DNA of 64,000 nt from Dermatophagoides farinae (taxonomy: Eukaryota > Arthropoda > Arachnida > Sarcoptiformes > Pyroglyphidae): assembly GCF_024713945.1 (NCBI RefSeq), contig NC_134677.1, positions 7,257,001 to 7,321,000 on the forward strand, read 5' to 3'. This document shows, piece after piece, positions 12,688 through 31,824 of this stretch. The notes beneath the pieces were generated by a model. That model did no database searches. It was not told the origin of the DNA and saw only the letters and a list, made by a program, of their open reading frames with translations. The position numbers were made by a program, and so were the translations under genes. Position 1 is the first letter of the stretch, and every line of letters starts with the position of its first letter.

Positions 12688-14358
12688 TTAACGTTTTCGA
12701 CCAGGTCCATTTGCAAAACTGGCTGCCGACATACCCATTAGATGTTTAGCCGCTTGGCTACCGGAAAATCCCCGCGACAATCCAAGATCTATGCCTCGTT
12801 TGTTTGTTCCAGAACTATGTAGGCAGTAACAGTAGTTTTGTGTTGCGTTATTCACACATGTTGAAATAATCAATAGATAAAGAGGAAATTATTACACAAG
12901 ATATATATTTATTATTATTATTTATAATAAAATAAAATGTATTTGTTTCCTTTTGACGGAACTTGTAATAACTTTTATTTATTATTTCTATAGCTCTTAT
13001 TTAGGGGACAAAAATGACAAACATACCTTTTATCAGTGATTTGCTGCATATTATTCGAATGTGATGAATCGATTCCAACCAAAATATTTTGAATCAAATT
13101 ATCAAGCGTACTGATCAATTCTTCTGGATTCTCCACCTCTACGTTTACAGGATATTTCCTATGATTTTTTTTCCCGATGAAATAAAAAAAAAGATAGATA
13201 AAAAAAATCAAATTGAGGTCTTCTCTCAAATCTATGTAATTCGTGGTTCGAATTACGTCAGATTCAATTTGTTTGACAACATATGATTGAAATTTTTATT
13301 TATTACCATCACCAAAATATCAATAGCTAACATAGTATTGATTATTATCATCTTGTATAGTTTGTAAGGTTATGAAACTTTTTACAACTCTGTTTATCCT
13401 TATATTCTATGGATTCTTTTTTTTCGTATGTATCCTAATTTTCAATATATTATAGATTATATTACAAACATTATATATAGTAATATTATTTCTTAATGAA
13501 AATTCTGTCTCATGGAACAGCAGCAGCTAACAATCGCTTATGTGTTATTGTTATGTGCTTTGTGACAAGAGAGAAACTTTTAATGTTTGATTTTCATTCT
13601 TTGTTCTTTTTATGTTTCTGAAACAAAATTCAATTCAATTTAAATTCAAACACAAAACAATGGAATAAATTTCTCATCTTACATTGCCATAATATTACAA
13701 TTTGATTCTCGAATTACAAGTTTTCGTGAATGATTGTATATAGCAAATAGTGAATTTTCGTTTTCCATTTCTGTGACAAAAAAATTTGATAGCCTTTTTT
13801 TGGCAGTAATCTATCGATCCAATTAAATGAAAAATAAGCGAATATCAGACCAAAATATTCAAATAGGATTTTAAGTTTTTTTTTTTTTTGATGATCTTTA
13901 TTCACAATCGATTCGATTCGAAAACATTACCATTTACTATCATGAAGCGCAAAACAAATGAATCCTTGATCTATTTATCATTATTACTATTAAAAGTTAA
14001 CTATGAAAATATAATCGTAAAATATTAAAAATCAGGAATGAAAATGATTTTTTTGTTTGTTTGAAAAGTTCAAGTGTTTCAAAAAAAAAAATGACAAAAA
14101 TCATTCGATAACAACAAGATTGTTATTTGCTTACCTTGTCATCATTAAGTTAACTGGGTATGCTTCAGCCGACAATGATGAATGATAATAAGTGGCCACG
14201 GCAACAAATACGAATATCCAAACAAACAAACCGAATTGTCCATCTTTTTTCCAATTCATTTTTGTTGACAACAACGATGACGATGACGATGACGTTTGCG
14301 ATGATGATGATGATGATGATGATTTTATCGTTAATAATTTGTTGAGCATCGTGAACAT
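12688..14358 (-). CDS. Dh31: Calcitonin-like diuretic hormone (DH31) precursor, 3 exons
   Basis: Secreted neuropeptide precursor. In insects DH31 signals through a class B GPCR to raise cAMP in Malpighian tubule, gut and brain. Minus-strand exons are 14135-14358, 13027-13158 and 12688-12814 (introns 976 and 212 nt; all splice phases 2), giving 160 aa. The first 33 residues are poly-Ser encoded by TCA/TCG repeats. Met34 (14257-14259) starts a much better signal peptide ([20 protein letters not shown], then SAEA), so the true precursor may be 127 aa. Exon 2 encodes a spacer peptide. Exon 3 carries KR, a 31-residue peptide containing [17 protein letters not shown] and ending FANGP, then the amidation and cleavage signal GRKR, then stop. 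The first two-thirds of the peptide match insect DH31 almost exactly; the last third diverges. Confidence 0.93.
12703..12795 (-). other. Mature DH31 peptide coding segment
   Basis: Thirty-one codons lie between the dibasic KR (12796-12801) and the Gly amide donor plus RKR (12691-12702). The length exactly equals classical DH31, and a C-terminal Pro-amide is predicted. The whole hormone is encoded in the last exon. Confidence 0.92.
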
Positions 14359-17300
14359 TGAAATTCTTTAGAATTTTTTTTTTGCCAAGTGATTGTCAAC
14401 AAAGAAAACAAACAAAAAGAAAAACAATACAATTGAATAATGATAATGACAAGAAGGACAAAAAAAAATTTGATCAAAATATTCAAAGTTTTTCTCTCAA
14501 ATAATAATCAATATGTGATTCATTCAATATGTAATCGAAATCAGCAAAAAAAAGGCTGTTGACTTAATAAAGCAAATAGCCCGGATGTACTGGAAAAAAA
14601 GTAAACGTGTCCAAAAATATTAGCAGCAGCAGCCACAACAACAAAAAAAATATGATGATTTCCTTTCATTTTCTTCGACATTTCCCTTTTATTTCCAAAA
14701 AAAAAGTGAAAAAATAATGACAAAAAAAAATTCATGCATGAATTTTCAATTTTCAACTTTTTTTTTCGCGTTCATTCATTACGAATGCAAATCGATCAAA
14801 TGAAGCATAATCCTTGAATTTTGTTGTTGTTGTTGTTGTTGTTCTGGTTAGATTCTAAGAATTTTTTCAATGTATGAATTTAATTTTTTTTTCTCGCTCC
14901 AAACATTTATATTCTTTGATGATGATTCTTTGGCATTTTTAGGATTCTTCTAATAATGTCTTCATAAGTAATTTCATCATCAGTTGATTTATGTGTTGGA
15001 CACAAACATACGCACACACACACACACACACACACATAAATGAAATGAATATAAAATGAACAGCAGAATAATTTTTTTCTTTTTTGCATGTCTAACATAA
15101 CCAATATATTCATGAATTATATGAATGTGTGATATAAACCAATTCATTATGTTTAAGTAATTTTTTTTTCATCATTGAATCAAAATGATTTACTAACTGT
15201 GTGTAACAAAACATATTTTGTGTTTTGTGTGTTCATCATTTAATTTTCTTGCTTCAATTGAAAAAAAATATATTATCATTCAATGGTATTCAAGAAACCT
15301 TCAAACGATGATGATATATGATTAATCTAATCTAAATAGGTCATGAAAATGAATTTTGCTTTTTTTTGGTAAAATTAATAAAGGATTTATTCATGATGAT
15401 GATGAAGAATACAATCGATGAATTCATGGTCATCATCTATTACAATAGTTTTCAAGTGGATCTTTCTGACCTAAATATCATCATCTTTCATCATCATCAT
15501 CATCATTGAATACAACTACGAATAGTCTTATGAAAACGATATGGAATGTTGTTGATGTTTTCATTTTATGTTGTTATTCGGATTCAATTAAATTTGGTTT
15601 GAATTATGTGAACAACATTTTCGTTTTTTTTTTGTCTGTCTTTCTGTTCAAACATACACACACACACACACTTACATTCACACTTCAAACACAATTTAAC
15701 AAATACGAAAAATGATAACCATGATTAACAAAAGGAAATATCTTTGATTAAAAACTGTGTGTGTGTGTGAGAAAAAGTGAGAAAGATGGAAAAATATTGT
15801 TACTGATGGTATAAAAAAAACCAAATAACTAGATAGGACATTTTTTTCTGCTTTAATTTTTATTCCACTTTACTTACCCTTGACAACAATGACAGTTGAA
15901 TATGACCAAGTGAAAATAATCGGGTTGTTCCGTTTGTTATTTTTTTTTCTTTCAAATACGATATCGTTTTTGTGTAGATGGATGGTTAGTCGTTGGTGAT
16001 GATGATGATGACAATGATGATTATTCTTATGATGCTTGGCTTGATTTTTGAGTTTGTCGAATGTTCTTCACTGGTTGATATTTTATTTTGGTGGTGTTTT
16101 TTTTTGTTGTTGTTGTTGAATGTGGATGTCCTCCTTGAAACGATCCGGATGTGTTCATATGCAATGTGGAAATAAATTGAACTTGACTCACCATTTTTAT
16201 ACTCTTCTGGTCGGTTTATTTTTTTTTTTTTTTTAGGGAAAAAAAGCATATATTTTTTTCGCGCATTCACAAGGATGAACACACTATACTATACCCTAAC
16301 TATTTCAATTTTTATTATTATTATTATGAAGATATAAGAATTTTTTCTCTACTCTACATTACCACACAACATAGATGATGATGATGATGATGAAGATAGT
16401 AACTACAGTGTAATGCGCAGTTCCAGAAATTTTTTCAGAATTTTTTTTTGTTTGTTCGTTATTCGTTATTCGTGTGATATTGGATAATTTAACTGAAACC
16501 ATTGAATGGATATTATGTTTTATGTTATATTACAGAATTTTCATTCCGGTTTATTTCATTTCAATTGAAATATCATATACAAAACCATTCATTCATTCAT
16601 TTATTCATTCATTTAGATCAGCCATTAACCAATGACATTCACATAGTCATCATGTCAATGAATAAAAATGGACCAAGAAAATAAAATTTATAAGATACAC
16701 ACACACACACACACACACTATACATAAGAGACACTATAATATAAATGAATATTTAATCTATACAACTATTTCAATCATGTAATGTTTAATCATTTAGTTA
16801 GCCGATTCAGTAATTTAATGACAATTTCAATTGATTAATGAATTTTTTTTTTTTTGGTAAAGTTCATTATCAGAAAAAAAATCAAGAAAAGAAAAAAAAC
16901 TAATTTACATTCAATCGGATTTCTGGCATTGCCACATGGATTTTTCACTGTTGTTGTTGTTGTTGTTGTTGTCTGATATACATTTGATTATTATCATTAT
17001 TATTGTTGTTTACATACAAAATGTACAAATCTTAAACAGACACAATGTTCCAGTATGGTCATGATACATCCATCACCAATAATTGATTTTGATTCTATCT
17101 TATTCATTCATTCATTCATTCATGGTGTGTTTAGTTATCTGTTTTCTTTGTGAATCAACCAAAAAAAAAAGAAAAAGAAAGATCTAATTTTCTCTAATTG
17201 AAACATAAACATTTCAATAACAATGGATAGATGACTTTACACATAAACATTAGTTTTTTTTTTGTAAGATAATAATAAATAAAAAATTTAGATTCACGAA

Positions 17301-20136
17301 TTGAAATACAAACAGACACGCACATCATACACACACACACACACAAATACAAACATGCATTCATCACGTATGATGAAAAAATATGATATTTATTCAGTAA
17401 AAGTATGAATCAAATTTTTTTTTAAAAAACAAGAAAATTTAAAAGATTGTATTGTATAAAAGAATATTCTCGACTTATATATACAGAAATCATAAAAAAC
17501 AAAACAAAAACAATTCCATCACGGCCAACTAGACAAGATTTAATGTCATGGTTGAACTCTTTATGTTTGGTTGGAATTTAATTCAATTTTCAATGATTTC
17601 TGATGCTTTCCAAAATCATCAGTTTGATCCATATATATGATATGTTAGTACCGTCGAGTCAAAGATGAAAAAAAAATAATGAAAAGAGGCTCCAACAACA
17701 TTTTGTTCATACACTTAAATGATGTTTTAAAAAATTTATGAAAAATTTTCACTAACCATACGAATGAGCAAAATTGGTGAAAATTGCTTTATTTATTATC
17801 ATCTTTCAATTTCATCTCAAAACAAATGAAAAATTAATTTCAGGTCAAGCAAAAAAAAAAAAAAAAAAAATTTCTATGGTCTAGAATCTAGAGTCAAGAT
17901 CTGAATTGGATTGAAAATTAGCTACATCTCTATGTTATGTTGTAGACAAATAGAAAATTTCTAACAAGTTAATTATGGCCGGAAATAGATGACCAATTGA
18001 TTGAAGTTAATTTTGACGAGTCCAGTGTTGGTATATATCTGCATGGTTTTTTTTTGTTAACAATTTTCATCATCAACATCCTCTTCATTATATTCTTACT
18101 ATTTTTATTTTTAACCTTCTGACAATTTTGATAATCTAATTATGTCGAATGTGTGTGTGTGTGTGTGCGTTACTGGTCATAATGTACACCACCACCACCA
18201 TCGATGATAAGTTCATAAGATGTCCAGAAAGCTAAGCTAGCAAAAAATAAAAATAAAAATAAAAATAGAAAAAATTTCTGCTATAAAATACCAGAACATC
18301 GAATTCAAGAAAAATGAACAAAATATCAAAAATTCAAATGAAATTATCATAACAATAATCATCAACATAGAGATACGAAAAAAAAAATTTCATGTCTTTA
18401 CTATCGGTATCTGGATTCCTAGCGACGATTAATTCCGGAACATTTGCAGACATTTTTTTTGGAGAGAGAACAAAAAATGAATAAAAACAAAGATAAATTG
18501 AATAGACAGATGAATTCAAAAATTTTTCCAAATATATAATTTTCATCGCCATTGTGTTGAAAATCATTCATGTAATAAGTTTGTTTATGTGGGCTCTGGC
18601 TTTTTTATCGCTATTTTTTTTTTTCACCATTCTTGACCTGCTAAATTTTTGCCCATTTTTTTTGCAGTATAGTATTTTTTTTGTTTTGTTTTGGCCAATC
18701 TTTATGATTGTAATAATAATGATGATGATGATGATGATAATCTCTAAGCTAAGTATTATTACGTCAAACACGTAAGAAAATGCTGCATCGAAAATTCGAA
18801 ATACCGTGAGTGTACCGTCTATAATCATTAAGACGATCGAATATCAGCATCCACAAATCACTTTGTTTCTTTTTTTTTTTTTTTTTTTTGCTAATTTTAT
18901 GCTATAGATGATAGGTTTGGTTCGGTGTTTGTCAAATGAATATTTATACAGCCATATACACATATAATATATATAGGTTTATTGTTCACAATTCGATGGT
19001 CAATATATTAATATATTGACATGACAATAACAGAAATGAAATAGAATTTGAAAAAAACCAAACTATAAAAAAAACAACATAACATCATAAATGCTCAAGA
19101 TATCATTAGTGGATTAGTATTCTCTGAGTGGATTTGATTTAAAATAAATTATTAACAGAATACACAGAGATATCCATATAATGGTTGATTGAAAAAAAAA
19201 TCAAATGTTTACATTTTAATTAAAAAATTTGTTTTGTTTCCCTTGAACAAAATCAATTACCAAATGTTAGTGTGTGGAAACAAAAAATATTTTATGATTC
19301 ATTAATTAAATTTATTAATAAACCAAACAATATATATTCAATGTATGTCTGCATAAATTTCATTCATTCATATACCAATAATGTAATGATGATGATGGTA
19401 AACATCCATTTGGAGTCATGTGTTTTTTTTTTATTTTTATTAGAATAAATATGAAATTCCATACATTATTATATAATGATAATAACAGATTATATGATCA
19501 TAATGATAATAATAATAATAATTAATATAATGATGAAAGCTTTCCATAGATGAAAAAAGAGCTTGATTATTATTACAAATTATATAAAAAAAAATCTGTA
19601 TGCCATAATTCACAACAATGTGGCATCATCATCATCATTATTCATGAGGCAATAACATCAACAATTTGTATTTGGTTTACAAAAAAAAGAAAATATTGAT
19701 ATTGGTATTGGTATTGATATTGATCATCATAATAATAATAATAAAATGCATCATCGTAGCACAACGGTAGTTATGGACAAATTCTGGATATGATAATAAT
19801 AATTCGGCATAATGTATTAAGGTGATATGGCTTCAACGCCATTATCATCTTGATGATAATGGAATTATGAATTATACATTTGTGAAAGTGAAAAATATTG
19901 AATGTGAAGGCAATTCTTTGGATAAATTCTACAAAAAAAAACAAAACAGAAAAGCTAATGCCATCTATGTTGGTGATGGCAAATTTTTTGTATTTTTGAA
20001 TTTGTTTATATCAATTTTACGCGCGCTTGCGTCAATTCTTTTTTTTGTGTTTGATTTTGTTTTTGTTATTTTTAATACTGAATGTGTGTGTGTGTGTGTA
20101 TGTGTGTGGATGTATTCACAAACAAATTGTTTTCTA
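14359..20136. other. Non-coding interval between DH31 and the GPCR
   Basis: About 5.8 kb with no supported gene. It holds many CAT/ATG and CA microsatellites (for example near 15013-15037, 16699-16718 and 18150-18167), T-runs, and a short CATT repeat near 17103-17120. A more complex patch near 18395-18460 and 18770-18840 is noted among the findings. DH31 regulatory DNA is expected at the left end because that gene is on the minus strand. Confidence 0.5.
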
Positions 20137-24214
<4,078 letters not shown>

Positions 24215-27200
24215 TATTTTTTTCAACTATATATAGAATGATTATTCTATTTCTATATAGATTCGACATATGATTTAAAAAAAAACAAACAAACAATAAC
24301 AAATAATTAATACGTTGATTGATTGATTTATAATTTTTGTTTAAATGATAACGATGATGATGATGGAAAGGCTTGTTATAAAGAAAAAAAAAGCTTTCAA
24401 AAATTCATAAAAATATCATATGTTCATTGAACTATATGAATGAATAATGAAATATTAATCCATTATTAAACAATGTAAATTTCTCTTATTATTGATATAT
24501 CTGATGATCATATCATATGTTTCATATATGCGCAATCATTGCCCCCTCCATTATTTTACGTCATTTTCTTTATCATTATCCTATCATCATCATCATCATC
24601 ATCATCGCGCCCAATTCTTCTAAGCTAGAATTATTTTTTATTTTTTTCTTCATGTTTTCATATGTAAACATATCGAACGAATGAAGATGATAAGACAATA
24701 AATTCATTCAAATGAATAGATTCATCTTAATTAAATTAATTTTGATGATGATGATGATGATACCATAGCTATATTTAAACGCAATTTAACTATCAAAAAT
24801 GTCATTCAAATTGAAATATGAATTACCCACAATCATCATCTGTTTTATTTTTTTGATTTTTTTGATCCAAAATTTTATTCTATCAAATTCATCAATTCAG
24901 AATGGTTACAATAACAGATTTTTTTCCATTGGTCAATAATAAATGGTTGTTTTGGATAAAATTATTTTTCGGTGAAAAAATATGAAAACAGCAGAAAAAA
25001 AATTTTGTAACTTGAGGCTATTGGATTTTTTTTCTATTTTTTTTCCATAAAATAATTTGTAAAAATATTCTGTGCAAATTTTTTCATGTTTAATATTGTC
25101 TGAAGGCATAAAATATTAGCATGAAAAATTTTGTATTCATTATTTGAATAATCATAATAATCAAATCTAAACTTGTTGACCACCAAAAAATATACTTTTT
25201 TTTCATTGCTACAAAACTAATAACATTGTAAATTCACCCGATAAAAATGATTTGATGTCCGTTGTTATTTTTTTTTCGATATCAAATCACGAATTAATCA
25301 TCTTACTATTGGAATGATGAAAATTCGAAAATCACTCAAACGAAACTGATTCCAAATACGATGGAAAAGTTTTTTGTTTGTTCTGAAACTATCATTCTAA
25401 CTTGAATCAGTGTATTGGCACACAAATAAGCCGATTATTTATATGATGGGTATCATTGTTTAACTTTTATATTTTTTCTATATTGGTTATATTTTGTTTC
25501 CAAATTCAACATATGCCAGTAACCTTAAAAATGCAAAAGAACAAGATATTTTTGTTCGACTTTTTGGAAATTGGGTCGAATTTGAAGAAGAGAAAAAAAA
25601 TACTTCAAGTTCATATGTTCATTAGTGTGTAAATGGTGTGTAAAATATAAATTTTTTTTTTTTTTGAAAACATTTTCCATAACACATTGGACAATTCATA
25701 CAAAATTTTTTTCCATTCATAATTTTCGTTGGAATTTATTATAATGAGAAAATTCATACATACACATTATTCTAATAATATGCATAAGAAACGAAAAATA
25801 AACTTCTTAATCATCATCATCATCATCAAACTATATTTTTCTTAGTAAATCGAATTACAAATCTTTTATTTTCTATGTACTAGTGATGATAATTTTGATG
25901 CTTAAATAATGATAATATAAGTTTGAGAATATTACAAACAAAATTCTGAACATAATAACATCAATTCATTATTATTCACTGACAAGATAAAGATTCATGG
26001 CCAAAAATTCATAGCCAATATGATATAATAAACAAATATGACAAGATTGAATGATAATAAAGAGATTTAAAATGTAACTGATTTTAACTATTCATGTAAT
26101 GAGGTCCACATTAACTTTTCATTTTAACATTTTTTGTAACAAATAAATTTTCATTAAATATTCAATCGAAATGTTTTAATCTGTTTATCTATGTTTTTGT
26201 AATGTTTCGTATTATGTACCAAATACTATTCTGTTTCATTTCGTTTTGTTTCCAGTGCTTTCACTGTTATTCTCCGGAACAAATACATGCATACATACAA
26301 ACAAACAAACAAACAAACAGAAACGAAAGAATTATATGGATACAAATTGAATTAAGCAAAGAAATAATTTATTTTTAAAATTCCACAGAATCATTGCATG
26401 AATCAAAGGAGATTTTTGTACAAAGAAAAAAAAAGAATTTCTTACTTTGTGTTCAAATAAATCAGAAAAGATGTTGGTTGTTTGTTTGTTTGTTGATTTT
26501 AGATGAATTTATTGTTGTTGAATCTTTTCAACACGAAAAGTTTGAAGTGTGTGTGTGTGTTAGCAAATGCTTAAACCAATTCACTAAAAGAAAAACAATA
26601 CAAACAAAAATGATGGAAATCAAGAATCAACGCCCACAGATAAATGTCAAACAATGTATAGAAGAATATGGTATCAAAATGTTTAGCAAAAAAAACAAAT
26701 CAATGACAATGATAAACAGGAATAAAATCTGGAATTATTTTGCTGTTTTGAAAATTTAAATTTAATTTGATCATCATCGAAATATTATTGATGGAATTTT
26801 GATATTTTATCATTTGCATGATGATCATGGTTATTTGTTGGTAGCAAAATGACAATTCTATTGTCGACATTTTGAACAAGGATTGTTCTTGTTGTTGTTG
26901 TGTTTGTTGTCAAACAATCATCATTTTGTATTATGATGAAATTGGCAATTTATTCATCATGAAACACGCGAATCGAGAATCGAAATTTAAAATGAAATGT
27001 ATAATGAAAACGTTTTTAACTGAAACAAGTATTGATTTGATGTGTGTGTGTATGTGTGTGTGTGTCATACATTTTATATTCGAATTCGGAACGATTTTGT
27101 ATTCTTGGGCTGATGATGGGCTCCAACATATATTCGTCAAGAATAAACGATAAACGCGCATTGTAACAATCATGCGCTGGTCGTTCTCCCATTATGATTG

Positions 27201-30200
27201 GTTTTTATTCGCTTGAATATACAACAACAACAACAACAACAAAAAAACGATCATCACGAATTAATTTTGGCATAGTATTACTGAAAACACTTTACAAAAA
27301 AGAAAAAAAAGTATATGGCTCAAATTTAACAATGTTAGCACAAGATCGTTGTACATATTACACAATGTGATTGATCATTAGATCTCTAGGTTTTGGTCAT
27401 ACATTTTTTTCTTCTTTCTAAAATTCTTCATACATTTTGCATAAGATTTCATTCTTTTCGTTGACATTTAAGCTCTTTTGTACACCTTATTTTTGTTTTG
27501 TTTTTTGATTTTTCAACGAAAAATTATTTTTTACCATCTTCAAATCTAGTGTTTCAAATCTTTTATCTATATCTTGGTAGTTTTTATCATGAAAATATAT
27601 CTATATTTGTATGATGAAAAAAAGATACATTCTTCAATAACAGATCGATGTTTACTTTTCTATGATATTCCACATGAACAATGAACAAATCCCACACAAA
27701 GGTGTCATCATCATTGGTGGACTGAATTTTTTACAGGTTGTCCTTATCTGATCCAATATTTCACAAATTTAGACTCCATTAATTTAATTGTATATGAGAT
27801 GAATATTCGTCAAAAAAAATGTTAAATTATTCAATTGAAATAATGGAGAAAACATTACGTAACATTATTGGAAAAACAAATCATAAAAAAAAAATTTTTT
27901 TCCCAGATGAAATTCATTTTTTTTTTGTCAAATTCTCTTCATCATTCATTGATTGATAATAACAAAAAAAAAATAGAGAGATAGAAAAAATAATTACCGG
28001 AATCAACATGAATAAGTAGAAAGAATATTCGTTCATAGTACATTCATATATATATATCGATTAAATATGGACAATTTGAGCAATGATAATTTAGAGGTTT
28101 ATACTTCCTCTTATTTGATACATAACATATATATATCGATTAAATAAGAAACACAAAGAGTTCCATTACACAAATGTGAATGAAGAATGATTAATTTAAT
28201 CGAATATTTTTCATCTGTTGGATACACTGTAATGTCATGCAATCGTCTTGAATCGACATTTTTCTCCTTATGTGTGGTTACGAAATAATTCTCTAGTGAA
28301 TAATGATGAACGTCATCATCTAGAAATCCAGAAAAGGTCGATATGATAAATTTTTTTCATTTTCATGCTATTTCATTTTCTCCTTTATTTTCATCATTCT
28401 TGATTGTGTGAGATTTTCTTTTTTGGTAAAATACAGGAACGTTGTTTCGATCGAATCGTTGTAACGGTGTGTGTGGTACAAAAGATTTGTTTTCTTCCAG
28501 TCAAGTGTATGTGTGTAATCATATGGCTTCGAAAACAAAGTGGGGGCGAGAGAGAGAGAATGAAGAAAATATTTACCTTGGTTTGTAATTATGTGTGTGT
28601 GTGCGTGGAAAAAGTAAAATTACCGTTTTAGAATACAAAAAAAAATTTGTCGAAAAAAATAAATTAAACACAATTACCATATCCATTATTTCTGAATTTG
28701 AATTCTAATTTTTACTTTCATCAACATTATTCTTGATGATGATGAATGTAAATAAAAATAACATAACACCATCATTCGCTTGTTTTCATCATCATCATAA
28801 TTGCATAATAATCTTGTTTTGTTATGCAAAAAAAAAAAAATTCTTGAGATTTCATTTGAAATCTCAACATGATGAAAATATTGTTGAGATGATACGAAAC
28901 AATGAAGAATTACAAATGAATCATAAGGCATCATCATTGAAATGAATTCATAATGACAACAATAACAAAATTATGACAAACCTAATATTTACATACACAC
29001 AGAATATATATATGATTACAACATATCCATGTGATGATCACGATGATGTTGATGATGGCCAATATATTGGTTTATTTATATTTAATGATGATGATTATTA
29101 TTATGATTATATTTTCATTAAGAAAACAATGAAAAATAAAAAATGATTGATGAGTGAAATGAGTTCAATCTTTCGTTCTGGTGATGTTATTTATACAAAT
29201 ATTATAACAGTATTGAAACAAAACAAAATATGATGATGATGATCCATCCATCCAGATCCAGATATGATGGATCATTATAACCGGAGAGGAAAGAGAGAGA
29301 AAGAGGGAAAAAAATGCCCAATAAATGACTATCTGTTACTAGGGAATTGTATTTTATATATTTTATTTTTTTTTTTCATTTCCGTAAAGGAAAAAAAATT
29401 TTTTTTCCAGTGTTGGTTAAGCCATTTTATCGTAGCCACATTTGTATTGGAAATGTGAGAATGAAAAAAAAAACAATTTCATGGCTTTTCATTCCGATTC
29501 ATTGTTATTATCATTATTAGCTATTGATATAATGCACTCGATGTTCGATGTTTAGTTTAGTTTAGCTATTTTTTTTTTTTTTTTTTGCTTTTCCGTTCCA
29601 AGGTTTTAGCATCACACATAGTGAGAGAGTAAAAAAAAAAATACACCGAATAACATTAACTATAGATTTCAACATCAATAATAGAGAATTTGATCGATAA
29701 TTAAATGAAAAGTGATTCTAATAGAAAAAAATTCTGTTTAGCTGTTTCTGCCCGTTACGAATTAGAATTTTAAACGAGAAAATTTCGAAAAAAAATATTG
29801 AGTCTATAAAACTTTTGTCAAACTTTAACTACTTTTTTTTAAAACGGTTTTGATTTGTAAATTTTTTTTTTGTCAATAATAGACGTTTATCAAACAATTC
29901 CGATTCTCGATAACATACATACATACATGTTATACGAATATTATTCTGGTTGAATGGTCATACAACATTATAAATCCTTGTTATTTTCTTTTTTTTTTGC
30001 ACTGCTGCTATAGGATGAATTCATTATTTGGACCTTGAACCAATTCTTGACGAATTTTTTTTTCTTGCTTAATTCCTGATGTTTGTCCAATAGAAATGGA
30101 AATAATAATGTTTCCCGGGTAGACGAAATTTATCAAACACACAAATATGGTGAACATTGATCACATGAATTAACGATTCTTCAATTTAGAATTCTTATAA

Positions 30201-31792
30201 ATGTTGTTGTTGTTGTTTTTTTTACCGAACAATTTTTGTTTTCAATCTACTCAGTACAGAATTTCACGGTAGTTGTTGTTGAAAAATTTAATTATCTCAA
30301 CAAGATTATCATATCGAATTGAATGAATAAAAAAAATTCAATTCAATTCAAGGTTTTCATCAATTGTGATAATGTACCTTTTTTCCATCAATTTTTCTTG
30401 CTGTTGTTGAGATTTGTCACCCAAATAATGATGATAATGATAATGATGTTTATCTTGTTTCAGAAATAATTAATAATTTATTCCAACTATATAACATTTG
30501 TATAACATGTGTTGAGATCAAAATAAAAAAAAAAATGAAAATAATCGAAGATTATGATGATGCTTTTATTTTTTAAAGCATTCTATATATAAATATTAAG
30601 ATCGATTGATGATTATTTTTTTTTTACTCTTTAAGATACAAAATTAAAAATTCATTTGTTTACTATGATGATGATGACGATGATGATGTTTCAACATTTG
30701 TACTTTTTTTCTGAATAATAAATTGTGATTAAAATAATCTTTCACAAAGTACCTTGAACCTTTCGATAGTTGTTTGAAATTTCCAATATTGGATTCCAAT
30801 TTTATTACCCTATTATCCAGCTTATCATCATACATCTTACATGTTTTATTTTTCTCTCTTGTTTATAGAGGAGAATTTGTGAAATAAAAAATACAATAAT
30901 TATTACCAATTTTTTTTCATTTTCAAAGTTTTCATGAAACACACACACACACACATAATAATAGATTAGAAATGAGAATTTTATCGTCAACAATTTGTCA
31001 ATACATTTAGTCTATAATTTATTTGACAATGGCCCACAAATGAATCGATTCTGTTGTTTCTGACCAAAAAAAAAAAATAAAAAACAAATTATCAGCACCA
31101 ACGCTATTATTATTACTTTTCACATACTATATTTCGTGAGAAAAAATAAAATGAAATGAAAAAAAAGCTTAATTCCAATGAATTCTATAGAAAAAAAAGA
31201 TTTAATGATCTAGATTCTAGATTCTTTTAGAAGATTAGTTGTTGCATTGATAAATTCATCGAATTTTTTATATATATATTTTTTTCCACCTATGAAAAAA
31301 AAGGTACACTAACAGAACCAGAATATATAGATAAGACCCAATTAAATTATATAATTTGAAGCGTTAACAATTCATTGGTTTTTTTTTGACAATTCTTCAT
31401 TCTCTCCCTCTCTCCATATGGATCAATATGTTTGGTCGATCAATGTACACGCTATATATATATTTATTATTTAACCTAAAATGTGATATTTTTTTCATGG
31501 TGATATAAATTATATTTGGTGTAAATAAATTTTTTTTTTTAGCCAATTTCAGGTTCCAGATCATATAATCGTGATCGTGTCTTCGTACAAATGAATATAC
31601 ATGTATATTAATTATTTATAACAACAAATCAAAAAAAAAATACAAAATGTGTCAGTTTTTTTCATTAAAAGATGGCGCTATAATTTTTTAGTATAAAAAA
31701 AATACTCTGTATTGACATCTATTGATCAACATGCATCAACATATGTTAACCACGTGCAATTCATTTCATTTCATTCCAATTTTATATTTGTC

Positions 31793-31824
<32 letters not shown>

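Noticed and set aside
26394-26759. 121-residue plus-strand frame
   Set aside because: Biased Lys/Phe/Asn composition with a GT-repeat-coded Cys/Val patch; no family resemblance or splice context.
30644-30835. 63-residue minus-strand frame with fairly normal composition
   Set aside because: No recognised motif, ends in a repeat-coded His run, and no clear flanking exons.
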